Below are positions 18,328-26,759 of a stretch of 64,000 bases of DNA, piece after piece. This DNA comes from CAVRXT01 sp963725655 (GTDB taxonomy: Bacteria > Acidobacteriota > Terriglobia > Acidiferrales > UBA7541). The DNA lies in assembly GCA_963725655.1 (NCBI GenBank), contig CAVRYY010000001.1, forward strand, positions 496,001 to 560,000, given 5' to 3'. Made by a program: the position numbers and the translations under genes. How positions within the stretch are numbered: the stretch's first letter is position 1; the number at the start of each line of letters is the position of its first letter. Below the pieces are notes generated by a model. The model searched no databases and was not told the origin of the DNA. It worked only from the letters and a program-made list of their open reading frames with translations.

Positions 18328-19875
18328 ATGAGCGCCGATAGCAAAGATTCCACCAAGAATGGCGCTGCCACGGCTCGCCCACCGGAGAGTTCCGGTGGTA
18401 CGGTGCGCAACCCGTTGCGCGCTGCGGGGGCGCACCTGGTGCGCTCGGCGCTCTATCCATTTTTCGAAAAGCGCTGGCACCCGTCGGCCGCGGCCTACCT
18501 CCGCGAAATGTACAAGTATGAGTTCGCCTCGTTCGATGCGGTTCGCCAGGAACAATGGAGCCGGCTGAAAACACTGCTGGCGCTCGCGAACGACCACAGC
18601 CCGTACTACCGGGGCCTGTTCCGCCATCAGGGTATTCGCCTGGACGACATCCGCTCGTTCGAAGATTTGCGGTTCATTCCCTCACTCAGCAAAGCGACTG
18701 TGCAGCAAAAGGCCTCGGAGATCGTCTGCGATAACCGCAAGGCGGAAGAAGGAAAGGCCAACGCCAGCGGCGGGTCCACCGGCAAGCCGGTGCAATTCTT
18801 TCAGGACATGGAATATTGGGATCGCGCCACCGCGGCTGACTGGTTCGTCCAGAGCTGGTGGGGAATCAAGCCCGGCGACCGCACCGCATCGGTGTGGGGC
18901 GCCGACCGCGACATTCAGGACCAAACGTGGCGCGACAAAGTGTATTCATTTTTGGTGCAGACTCGAGTGTGCAACGCCTTCGCGATTTCCACGCCGCGCA
19001 TGGAAGAGTTTGCCGCGATGCTCGACGGTTGGCAGCCGAGGCACATCACTGGATACAGCTCGGCGCTCGAAGTGTTTGCGCAATTCGTGCTCCAACGCCC
19101 GCACCTGAAGATTCGCCCGCTGGCCATTCGCGCCACCGCCGAGGTGCTCACGCCGGAAGCGCGAGACACGGTGGAGCGCGCATTCCAAAGCCGGGTCTAC
19201 AATTTTTACGGCTCGCGCGAAATCAATAATCTTGCCGCGGAATGTCCCAGCGGCGGAGGGTTGCACGTCAATGCGCTGGGCCGCTACATCGAGATCGTCG
19301 ACGAAGCAGGCAAGCCGCTTCCCGTCGGCGTGCCCGGGCGCGTCCTGGTGACCGACCTGACCAACAGCTACATGCCCTTTATCCGTTACGAAATTGAAGA
19401 CGTGAGTAGCTGGACCGAGGGACCTTGCCGCTGCGGCCGCCCCTTCCCGCTTCTTTCGCGCATTTGGGGCAGGTCCAGCGACTTCATCGCCACGCCCGAT
19501 GGACGCATGATTCACGGCGAATATTTCACCCACTTGTTTTACGACGTGCCGGGAGTGGCCTTCTTTCAGTTGAAGCAGACGGCGCTGCGCGAGGTGAGTG
19601 TATCCATCGTGGCGCGGCCCGGCGCCGACGCTGCCAGGTCCATCACGCTGCTGCGCGAGCGCATGGCCAAAGCGCTCGGTGCGGACGTGAATCTGGCCAT
19701 CCAAATCGTTGACCATATCGACCGCACCGCCAGCGGCAAACACCGCTTCGTCGTTTCCACCGTGAAAGCGCCATGGAGTAGGGGCGCGAATACCGGAGGC
19801 GCGGCTCCATCCGCGGGTGCGGCTCGGTCAGAAGAGAAGCTCACGGTTCCGGAAAGCGCGAGGGAGCAGAAGTAG
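18328..19875 (+). CDS. CapK-like adenylate-forming enzyme (phenylacetate-CoA ligase fold)
   Basis: About 515 residues from ATG 18328, chosen because GAGAGA precedes it and because the longer in-frame extension overlaps the previous gene by 68 bases. The family (CapK/PaaK-like) activates carboxylic acids with ATP. The nucleotide loop ASGGSTGKPVQFF lies near residue 150, NFYGSREINNLAAECP near 291, and VTDLTNSYMPFIRYEIED near 345, with Cys-rich CRCGRPFP after it. CapK homologues occur in capsule loci, where their substrate is unknown; decoration of sugars with an acyl group is a reasonable guess. A related protein is encoded two genes downstream. Confidence 0.85.
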   Translation: MSADSKDSTKNGAATARPPESSGGTVRNPLRAAGAHLVRSALYPFFEKRWHPSAAAYLREMYKYEFASFDAVRQEQWSRLKTLLALANDHSPYYRGLFRHQGIRLDDIRSFEDLRFIPSLSKATVQQKASEIVCDNRKAEEGKANASGGSTGKPVQFFQDMEYWDRATAADWFVQSWWGIKPGDRTASVWGADRDIQDQTWRDKVYSFLVQTRVCNAFAISTPRMEEFAAMLDGWQPRHITGYSSALEVFAQFVLQRPHLKIRPLAIRATAEVLTPEARDTVERAFQSRVYNFYGSREINNLAAECPSGGGLHVNALGRYIEIVDEAGKPLPVGVPGRVLVTDLTNSYMPFIRYEIEDVSSWTEGPCRCGRPFPLLSRIWGRSSDFIATPDGRMIHGEYFTHLFYDVPGVAFFQLKQTALREVSVSIVARPGADAARSITLLRERMAKALGADVNLAIQIVDHIDRTASGKHRFVVSTVKAPWSRGANTGGAAPSAGAARSEEKLTVPESAREQK

Positions 19876-19926
19876 ATTTCGATTCTTGCGGTCCTGCGAG
19901 CAGGCATCGCACTCTTGGGGAAGGGA

Positions 19927-20751
19927 ATGAGCGATTCACAAAATCCATTGCCGAACGGGTCAAGCAGCCGCGAGCGCGCCCGGGTGGCTGAGCACGAGCA
20001 GCAATTCTATCTGCGCATGCTGCAGCAGTATTTTCGCCCTGGAATGCGTTGGCTCGACGCCGGCTGCGGCCACACCCTGATTCTTCCCTGGCTGAAAAAC
20101 GCTGCGGAAATCGAACGGCGATTTCTCGCCGAGGCCGGGTTCGTGGTGGGTGCCGACGTGGACCCGGCGTCATTGGCGGCTTCGTCTTCGATTCGCCGCG
20201 TGGCGTGCAATCTGGAAAATCTCTCGTTCGAAACGGAAACTTTCGATTTGATCACCTGCAACATGGTTGTGGAGCACCTGGCCAAGCCCGAAGTGGTCTT
20301 CCGCGAGTTTTATCGCGTTTTGCGTCCGGGCGGCACGGTAATCCTGCTTACACCAAACGTGTTTCATTGGGTGAACGTCGCGGCGGCGGTCACGCCCTTC
20401 CGGTTCCATCAGTGGATCAACAAAAAAATCTGGGGTCGCGAGCCCGAAGACACTTTCCCCACGCTCTACCGGTGCAACTCCGCCGGCAAGATGGAGAAGA
20501 TGCTCGAGGGCGTAGGGTTCCACGACGTCACCGTGCATTCGCTGCCGGGACGGCCGCGATTCATGAAATATAACGCGATGCTGTTTTATCCGGAGTGGGC
20601 GATGTTCCAACTCAGCCGAAAGGTTCCGGCGCTGCGCGAAATCCTTTGCGGGATCGCGCAAAAGCCTGGCGAAGCGCCGCCGCTGGATGCCTCGCGCGGG
20701 TCCGCGCGCCCAGAATCAAGCGTGAACGCTTCGCTTAAGGGGCAAGCATGA
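19927..20751 (+). CDS. SAM-dependent methyltransferase (class I)
   Basis: A 274-residue class I methyltransferase. Motif I is MRWLDAGCGHTL near residue 40, the acidic residue after beta-2 is in VVGADVD, and FDLITCNMVVEHLAKPE with FYRVLRPGGTVILLTPN are motifs II-III. It probably methylates a sugar or a small precursor of the EPS. ATG at 19927 is preceded by GGGGAAGGGA; a TTG at 19915 would add only four residues. It sits between two CapK-like genes and overlaps the second by ATGA, which suggests that the three act in one modification step. Specificity is unknown. Confidence 0.85.
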   Translation: MSDSQNPLPNGSSSRERARVAEHEQQFYLRMLQQYFRPGMRWLDAGCGHTLILPWLKNAAEIERRFLAEAGFVVGADVDPASLAASSSIRRVACNLENLSFETETFDLITCNMVVEHLAKPEVVFREFYRVLRPGGTVILLTPNVFHWVNVAAAVTPFRFHQWINKKIWGREPEDTFPTLYRCNSAGKMEKMLEGVGFHDVTVHSLPGRPRFMKYNAMLFYPEWAMFQLSRKVPALREILCGIAQKPGEAPPLDASRGSARPESSVNASLKGQA

Positions 20752-22163
20752 GCTCGTCCATCTATGCCGCCCGGCCTTGGAACCAGCTCTACATGAGCAC
20801 GGTCGCGCCGTGGATCGCCCCGCAATCGTTTCGAGGGTTGCGCAAGCGGCTGCGCGTGCTGGAACAGCGCGAGACCATGTCGATGGTGGAAAACTCGCGG
20901 CTGCAATGGCAGGCGGTGGGCCGTTTGCTGCAGCACGCCTATGACACAACCCCCTTCTATCGCGAGCGATTCGACGCGGCAGGCATTACCCCCGCGCAAA
21001 TTACTTCGCCCGAGGACTTGAAGCGTATTCCGACGCTCACCCGCAGCGACATCCGCACCCGGCTCGACGATTTGTGGTCGCGCCGTTACCGCCGCGAGAA
21101 TCTGCTGGTCGCAGCGACTGGTGGGACGACGGATACGCCCGTGCAGTTGTTGCGCTCGCCCGAAATGCTTCCCGAAAAATCGGCGATGCAGAGCCGCTTT
21201 GACACCTGGGCCGGCATGTGGCCCGGCGACAAGGTGTTCTATTTGTGGGGCGCGCGGGTCGATTACGTCGAGAAACCCAGCTGGCGTTGGAAACTTTACG
21301 ATCGTCACTTGATGCGCCGAGTGTGGGCGCCCACCTCGGTGTTTAACCAGGAAGTTCTGGAGTCGTATCGCCAAACGCTCAATGAATTCCGGCCGCGGAT
21401 CATTTACGCCTATCCCACGCCGCTGGCCTTGCTCAGTAAATATCTGCTCGAGTGCGGCAAGCCTTATCACCGGCCACTGAGCGCCATTTGCACCGCTGAG
21501 CCTTTGGCGCCGGAATACCGCGAAACGATTTCGCAGGCCCTGGGCTGCGGAATTTTCGAGCGCTACGGCGCGCGCGATTTTGGAATGATCGCGGCCGAAT
21601 GCGAACAGCATCGTGGCATGCACGTGAATCCGGCCGCTGTGTTTGTCGAATACAAGCCGGTGGAGGGCGGGGAAGTCGAGGGCTTGCACGAGATTCTGGT
21701 GACTGACCTGCTCAACTACGGCATGCCTTTGATCCGCTACAAAGTGAACGACTGCACCATCCCCACCGCAGCGGCCTGCCCCTGCGGCCGTGGTTATCCG
21801 CTGATCGGGCGGGTGATCGGCCGCACCACCGACAATTTCTACTTGCCCAATGGCGATGTGGTCCCGGGTGTTTCCTTGACCGGCCGCATTATCAAAGTGT
21901 GCCCTGGCATCGAAAAAATGCAGGTAATTCAAGACACCATGGATTCCTTCCGCATCCGATACGTACCTGGCGCAGCATTTTCGCCGCGCGACTTGGAAAA
22001 CCTCGCCGAAGTTCTAAGATTTTATTTTGGATCGGCGGTCACATGGAAATTCGTGCAGACCGCCGAGATTGAGCGGGAACGTTCCGGCAAAACCCGCTTC
22101 TGCATTTCGCACGTCACTGAAAAAGACCGGGCCAAAGTAGCCGAATTGCACCCGCGCGCCTAA
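20748..22163 (+). CDS. CapK-like adenylate-forming enzyme (second copy)
   Basis: A 471-residue paralogue of the protein encoded at 18328, sharing layout but with clear divergence. The nucleotide loop is altered, AATGGTTDTPVQLLR near residue 123 rather than SGGSTGKP, while FERYGARDFGMIAAECE near 270 and VTDLLNYGMPLIRYKVND near 322 are kept, followed by CPCGRGYPLIGRV. The loss of the loop Lys may change or reduce adenylation. It is translationally coupled to the methyltransferase. It may form a heteromeric pair with the first copy or handle a different acid. Confidence 0.85.
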   Translation: MSSSIYAARPWNQLYMSTVAPWIAPQSFRGLRKRLRVLEQRETMSMVENSRLQWQAVGRLLQHAYDTTPFYRERFDAAGITPAQITSPEDLKRIPTLTRSDIRTRLDDLWSRRYRRENLLVAATGGTTDTPVQLLRSPEMLPEKSAMQSRFDTWAGMWPGDKVFYLWGARVDYVEKPSWRWKLYDRHLMRRVWAPTSVFNQEVLESYRQTLNEFRPRIIYAYPTPLALLSKYLLECGKPYHRPLSAICTAEPLAPEYRETISQALGCGIFERYGARDFGMIAAECEQHRGMHVNPAAVFVEYKPVEGGEVEGLHEILVTDLLNYGMPLIRYKVNDCTIPTAAACPCGRGYPLIGRVIGRTTDNFYLPNGDVVPGVSLTGRIIKVCPGIEKMQVIQDTMDSFRIRYVPGAAFSPRDLENLAEVLRFYFGSAVTWKFVQTAEIERERSGKTRFCISHVTEKDRAKVAELHPRA

Positions 22164-22187
22164 CGCGCTGGTGAAGGAGTCATTGGT

Positions 22188-23798
22188 TTGCCGAACATGG
22201 TAGCGAGCCCTAATCCGGAGACGGAAGTGCCGCGCAAGGAAGAAAACGCGCACTTTTCGGCGTCGGGGATCGCCCGCAGCGTCTTCAGCAACTGGTTTGG
22301 CATGGGGGCGAACCTGCTGGTTGCGTTTTTCATGTCGCCATTCGTGGTGTACCGCCTGGGTAACACCGAGTACGGAATTTGGACTCTAGTTCTGCAGCTG
22401 ACCGGGTACATGGGGGTAGTGGACGTTGGTTTGCGGTCGGCGCTGATTCGATTCATCTCCCGGTTCCACGCGCAGAAAGATAACGACTCGCTGAACGCGC
22501 TGTTCAGCACCACCATGATTGTCTACAGCGCCTTGGCCGCGGCCTGTTTCGGTCTCGGCTGCCTGATGGCCGCGTTCGCTCTGCCGTTCCTGCATATCCC
22601 AAAAGACCTGATGGGCGAATCGCGTATCACCCTGGTGGTGGCCGCTGCGATTCTGGGTACGGACTTCATTTTTGCCACTTACCAGGCGGCCCTCGGCGGG
22701 TTATCGCGGTGGGACTTGCGCAACGGCGTCGCCGTTGGGGTGATGGTTCTGCGCACCATACTTTCGGTGGTTGCGCTGCTCACCGGTTACGGCCTGGTCT
22801 CCCTCGCGGTGATTCAGCTGGGTTCGTCCATGATCGGGCACGCATTCGAAGTGGCTCTGGTGCGGCGTCTGCTTCCGGACTTAAGAATCAGCGCCCGCAA
22901 CTGGCGAAAATCCATCCTTGGTCCGGTGCTGAGCCACAGCGGTAATTCCTTCTTGATCAGCTTGGGCCAGACCATCAATTACGGTGTGGACTCGGTGGTG
23001 ATCGCCGTCTTCTTGCCCGTCGCGCAGGTCACCCTGTACGCCATCGGCATGCGTCTGGTGCAACAATTGCGCATCGTCATCAATGGCAGTGCGTTGATCG
23101 TCGCACCGCTCGCCAGCGAGTTGGATGCCCAGGGCCGCCACGATGAAGTGGGAAGGCTTCTGGTTCGCGGCACGAAATACACTTTGCTGGTTGGATTTCT
23201 GGGCACCGTGGCCCTTTTAACGATCGGGCCGGATTTTATTAAGGTGTGGATGGGCGTGCAGTACGGGCCAAGTTCCGGCCTGATTCTGCGAATTATGGTG
23301 GTGTCACAGTTCGTCGCGCTCACCGAAATGATGGCCACGCATCTGCTTTACGGCCTGGGAAAGCACCGCATCAACGTCTACTGCACGCTGGCCGAAGCGG
23401 TCATTAATCTTGGGGCGAGCATTGTGCTGGCCAAGCGATACGGAATCTACGGGGTGGCGGCGGGTACCACTGTTGCGGCGGTGTTGGTGAAAGGCACCGT
23501 CTTCCCCATGCTGTTTCTGCGCGTCCTGAAGGTGGATTGGCGCGAATACTTAAGGTTCGGAATCCTCCCCAACATATTGCCCACTCTGGGATTTGCAGCA
23601 GGCTCGTTGGCAATGCACGATTTCGTCCCCATTCATAACTGGCCCACTTTCTTCCTGTCTAGCGCGGCAGGTTTGGCTTTGTGGGCGCCCTTGGCGTGGT
23701 TCACCGCGATCGATGACGCCGAACGCGATCGCTTGCGCGGCTTAGTCCGCAAAGTTTTGGCGGGAAGAAATGCCGCGATCACCCCAGCCGGTGGCTAG
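22188..23798 (+). CDS. Oligosaccharide flippase / Wzx-like membrane protein
   Basis: A 536-residue polytopic protein with about 12-14 membrane helices, of the MOP exporter superfamily (polysaccharide biosynthesis protein family). The first helix region, VFSNWFGMGANLLVAFFMSP, with the following YRLGNTEYGIWTLVLQLTGY, is typical of Wzx/RfbX. It would flip the lipid-linked repeat to the periplasm for the polymerase. The TTG at 22188 is eight bases after GAAGGAGT; the ATG at 22197 is too far from that site. It is the last gene of the plus-strand EPS operon and converges with the minus-strand beta-helix gene. Confidence 0.88.
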   Translation: MPNMVASPNPETEVPRKEENAHFSASGIARSVFSNWFGMGANLLVAFFMSPFVVYRLGNTEYGIWTLVLQLTGYMGVVDVGLRSALIRFISRFHAQKDNDSLNALFSTTMIVYSALAAACFGLGCLMAAFALPFLHIPKDLMGESRITLVVAAAILGTDFIFATYQAALGGLSRWDLRNGVAVGVMVLRTILSVVALLTGYGLVSLAVIQLGSSMIGHAFEVALVRRLLPDLRISARNWRKSILGPVLSHSGNSFLISLGQTINYGVDSVVIAVFLPVAQVTLYAIGMRLVQQLRIVINGSALIVAPLASELDAQGRHDEVGRLLVRGTKYTLLVGFLGTVALLTIGPDFIKVWMGVQYGPSSGLILRIMVVSQFVALTEMMATHLLYGLGKHRINVYCTLAEAVINLGASIVLAKRYGIYGVAAGTTVAAVLVKGTVFPMLFLRVLKVDWREYLRFGILPNILPTLGFAAGSLAMHDFVPIHNWPTFFLSSAAGLALWAPLAWFTAIDDAERDRLRGLVRKVLAGRNAAITPAGG

Positions 23799-23817
23799 GG
23801 CCTTCCGAACGTCCTTG

Positions 23818-23841
23818 CCGTAACATTCTGAAATCTTACGG
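23818..23841. terminator. Weak inverted repeat between convergent genes
   Basis: CCGTAA (23818-23823) and TTACGG (23836-23841) could form a six-base stem that includes the stop codon of the minus-strand gene. It lies in the 37-base gap after the flippase. There is no T-run, so a terminator role is uncertain. Confidence 0.25.
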
Positions 23842-26451
23842 GCAGGCTAGCGTAACGCTCTGAGTGGTGGTTTGGCTGATCGCCACGCTGAACGATTGCG
23901 AGGTGCATCCGGACTCGGAGATCGTCACGGTGTGCGGGGTATGCATCTCCTGCACCGCCGAAGTTCCGCTGTTGTGCATCCGAAATTCGGTCAGCACCGG
24001 GGAGACTTGCCCGCTTCCGCTGGCCGTGCCGGAGAAAACGGTGTTGCCCAGATTGTCGGTAATCACTACGGTCGCGCCCGCGCCGTTACCGATGCTGAGT
24101 TGATATGTCCAGTCGATCCAGTATTCAGCGGTTTGCCCGTAGTTTCCTGGTACCACCATGCTGGTGGAGGTCTTCGAAGCCGACCCGGTAAATTTCGAGT
24201 CGCGGAAGTGCAATCCGCCTGCCACCGCCGGGCTGTTGCCATTCCAGAAGTAAAACGTTGTATAGCTCGAGGGATTCGCTCCCGACGCGAATGTGCACGA
24301 AATGCAGGTAAATGGTCCCGCTCCGTCCCAATCCACGTACAACGAAGAGGTGTCGCCGGTGAAAGTATCACCGGTTGCCGTGAACGCTGACGACGTGGCG
24401 GAGTCCAGGCTGATGCCGGCGGCCACCACGCCCGATGCGGCACCCGAAAGCAGTTTGCCGGTGTACGAGTTGTTCGTCGAGGTGTTGCCGCCGCCGAACG
24501 ATGTGAGCCGCAAGCCCGCACCGTTGCACTGCTGTGCGTCGGCGATAACGGTATTGTCTTGGTCGGATGCGCCCGCGGCTGAATCGTCGTATTGCACGCC
24601 GTAGGTGCCGTCCAGCGGACAGCCGTTGTATTCGGAATTGTCGGCCTTGGCGATCACCGTGATGGTATTGGCTTGAACTACGGTGTTGGCCACCGAATAC
24701 GCCGCCGAATCGATCGAGATTCCGCGGCCTTGGCTCGGGAGGATGGTGTTGTTGTGGACGTTTTGATTCGGAGCCCACGGGTAGATCGAGAAATCGTTGG
24801 TGTATTCGTTGCTGCCTACCGTCCCTTGCTCGATGGTATTTCCATACACCTGCGCCCCGGTGGATTCGCTTTGGATTCCGCCCTGCGGGCCGCCGTGAAT
24901 CGTGTTGTCGTAGATCTGTGCCGGAGTGCTGGTGGCGGTCGCCTGGCTCACCTCAATCGATAAACCGTCGATATCCGCGCGGCTCTGGATCGACGTGACA
25001 TTGTTGTTGAGCGTGTTGTTGTAGATCACCGCCGCGCCTGGGACGGACTGGCCCGCGTAGTTCAGATAAATTCCCACTGCGGAATCGGACGACCACGTAA
25101 AGTTGATATCGTGAATCGTGGGGCCGCTATTCAGACCTTGCCCCACGCGGATGGGATGCGCGAAGCTTGCTGCGGTTCCGCTGCCTTCCACGATATTCCC
25201 GCCATACACGGTGAAGTTATCGAACGAGCCGCCGCAAGGATTACTGCTCGGGTTGCTCGTATCCCAGCAAGCCACTCCGCTGATGGCGTATGTGGCCGCG
25301 CTTTGGCTCGCCGCATTGTAGGTAATGGTATGGCCGTTCAAATTCAGGGTTACGTCGCTGGCCTGGATGGAAAAGCAGCTCCCGGCGGCGGAAACATTGG
25401 CGGTGAGCAAGTAAGTGGTGCCGGAATTTCCCAGCGTGCCACACGCGTTCACCACCGTGCCAGTCCCCGCAGCAGCGATGCCGATCGAAAAAGATTCACT
25501 CGCCGATTCTGCTGGCGAACTCGAATCCGTTACCTCGGCCGTGATCGAAGATGTGCCAGACTGCGTCGGCGTTCCCGCGATCAGTCCCGTCGACGGGGTC
25601 AGCGAAAGCCCAGTCGGCAGCGACCCGCCGGCAATCGACCACTTGTACGGCGTCTTGCCGCCGGTAGCGTTAAGCGTGGACGAGTAGGCGCTACTCACCT
25701 CGCCGCCCGCCAGCGAAGCGGTGGTGATTTTCAGCGCCGACGTGCTGCTGGAAACTGCGATGTTCAAGCTTTTCGAGGCGGTCTCCGCGGGGTTGCTCGC
25801 GTCCGTCACTTGCACCGTGAACGTGCTCGCACCAGCGGTCGTTGGTGTTCCGTTAATCAGCCCCGATGACGCGTTCAGCGCCAGTCCCACCGGCAAAGTG
25901 CCCGACGTCACCGACCAGTGGTACGGCGCGGTACCTCCCGTAGCGGCCAGCCCTTGCGAATAGGCCGATCCAAGCGTCGCACCAGCGAGTGCGCTGGTAG
26001 AAATTTGCAGCGAGGAAGAGCCCGCGGCCAAAATCGAAAGGGAAAGCGATTGCGATGCGGTGTGCGCGGGATCGCCTGAATCGGTCGCACTCACCATGAA
26101 CGAAGAGCTCCCAACCGCCGACGGCGTGCCGGAAATCGCGCCCGTCGCCGCCAGCGTTAAGCCGGCCGGCAGCGTGCCCGAAGATACGCTCCAGGCATAC
26201 GGCGCGTTACCGCCCGTAGCGGTCAGGCTGGCTGAATAGGCTGCGCGCACCGTTCCCGAGGTCAACGACGTAGTTTCGATGGTGACGGTAGTCACCGATG
26301 GCGAGCCCGAGGAAGGATTCTTGTTGCTGCTGCTCGTTACCCCGACGCAGCCCATCATTCCCAATGCCGCGCCCATAATCGCGCAGACCAGCGCGCAGGC
26401 GTTTCGCGCACGTGTTGTCTTCGGCCGGCATACTTTCGTGTAAGTTGTCAT
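23836..26451 (-). CDS. Exported Ig-like (He_PIG) and parallel beta-helix protein, three Ig repeats
   Basis: An 871-residue surface protein. A lipoprotein-type signal ends at MMGC (Cys35), followed by a Ser-rich linker. Three He_PIG-type Ig repeats follow (about residues 55-330), each with ATGG-APY-WSVSSGTLPAGL and the GTP turn. From about residue 336 a region of many short NN- and G-containing turns (NGHTITYN, YNNTLNNNV, YDNTIHGGPQGG, YGNTIEQG) looks like a right-handed parallel beta-helix of the NosD/PbH1 type. The last 100 residues (DNLGNTVFSGTASGSGQ, EFRMHNSGTS) resemble a carboxypeptidase-regulatory-like domain. Conserved Cys (ACGTL, SCF, ACWD, NGCPLDGT, ISCT) suggest disulfides. Such folds bind or cleave polysaccharides; no activity is proven. 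Two relatives lie upstream on the same strand. Confidence 0.8.
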   Translation of the reverse strand: MTTYTKVCRPKTTRARNACALVCAIMGAALGMMGCVGVTSSSNKNPSSGSPSVTTVTIETTSLTSGTVRAAYSASLTATGGNAPYAWSVSSGTLPAGLTLAATGAISGTPSAVGSSSFMVSATDSGDPAHTASQSLSLSILAAGSSSLQISTSALAGATLGSAYSQGLAATGGTAPYHWSVTSGTLPVGLALNASSGLINGTPTTAGASTFTVQVTDASNPAETASKSLNIAVSSSTSALKITTASLAGGEVSSAYSSTLNATGGKTPYKWSIAGGSLPTGLSLTPSTGLIAGTPTQSGTSSITAEVTDSSSPAESASESFSIGIAAAGTGTVVNACGTLGNSGTTYLLTANVSAAGSCFSIQASDVTLNLNGHTITYNAASQSAATYAISGVACWDTSNPSSNPCGGSFDNFTVYGGNIVEGSGTAASFAHPIRVGQGLNSGPTIHDINFTWSSDSAVGIYLNYAGQSVPGAAVIYNNTLNNNVTSIQSRADIDGLSIEVSQATATSTPAQIYDNTIHGGPQGGIQSESTGAQVYGNTIEQGTVGSNEYTNDFSIYPWAPNQNVHNNTILPSQGRGISIDSAAYSVANTVVQANTITVIAKADNSEYNGCPLDGTYGVQYDDSAAGASDQDNTVIADAQQCNGAGLRLTSFGGGNTSTNNSYTGKLLSGAASGVVAAGISLDSATSSAFTATGDTFTGDTSSLYVDWDGAGPFTCISCTFASGANPSSYTTFYFWNGNSPAVAGGLHFRDSKFTGSASKTSTSMVVPGNYGQTAEYWIDWTYQLSIGNGAGATVVITDNLGNTVFSGTASGSGQVSPVLTEFRMHNSGTSAVQEMHTPHTVTISESGCTSQSFSVAISQTTTQSVTLACP

Positions 26452-26759
26452 TTTTTAGGGGGCTAACAGCAGGTTATAGGCGCACGGAATGTCGAACAAT
26501 TGCCCTTCGGGACGGTTTAGGGACGGCTATCCCTTCGGCGCCGGTCTGTTCCAACGTACAGTTATCCCATAGGTAAACAGCTGTACGATGATAAAAGAAG
26601 TGTTAAGAGGTAATTGCATCCATGCAATCGCGGCCGCAGCGACCGAAAAGCCGAGTCAGGATGCTCTGCGCAGGAAGGTAAGTGAGGAAAGTCAGGCCAT
26701 GCGGTAAAGCATCTCCAGGGCGCGACAATAAGCCGCGCCCCGAAGATTCGCTCAGTTTT
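26452..26759 (-). promoter_or_regulatory. Control region of the 871-residue beta-helix gene
   Basis: A 308-base gap without a gene. It contains a perfect 16-base palindrome, ATTGCATccATGCAAT (26613-26628), an inverted repeat GTACAG (26556-26561) with CTGTAC (26581-26586), and direct repeats GGGACGG (26509-26515 and 26520-26526) flanked by two copies of CCCTTCGG (26503-26510, 26531-26538). A GC-rich hairpin, GGGCGCG/CGCGCCC at 26718-26740, lies 20 bases past the stop of the upstream gene. The palindromes are candidate operators for the beta-helix gene; no clear -35/-10 pair was recognised. Confidence 0.4.
26718..26740 (-). terminator. GC-rich hairpin after the 1609-residue gene
   Basis: GGGCGCG (26718-26724) and CGCGCCC (26734-26740) give a perfect seven-base stem with a nine-base loop, 20 bases downstream of the TAG at 26760 on the minus strand. 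No T-run follows on the minus strand, so it may be a processing or partial termination signal rather than a classical terminator. Confidence 0.4.

Noticed and set aside
26684..26693. GAGGAAAGTC, reminiscent of an RNase P RNA conserved block
   Set aside because: No other RNase P RNA landmarks are present and the gap of 308 bases is too short for the RNA.
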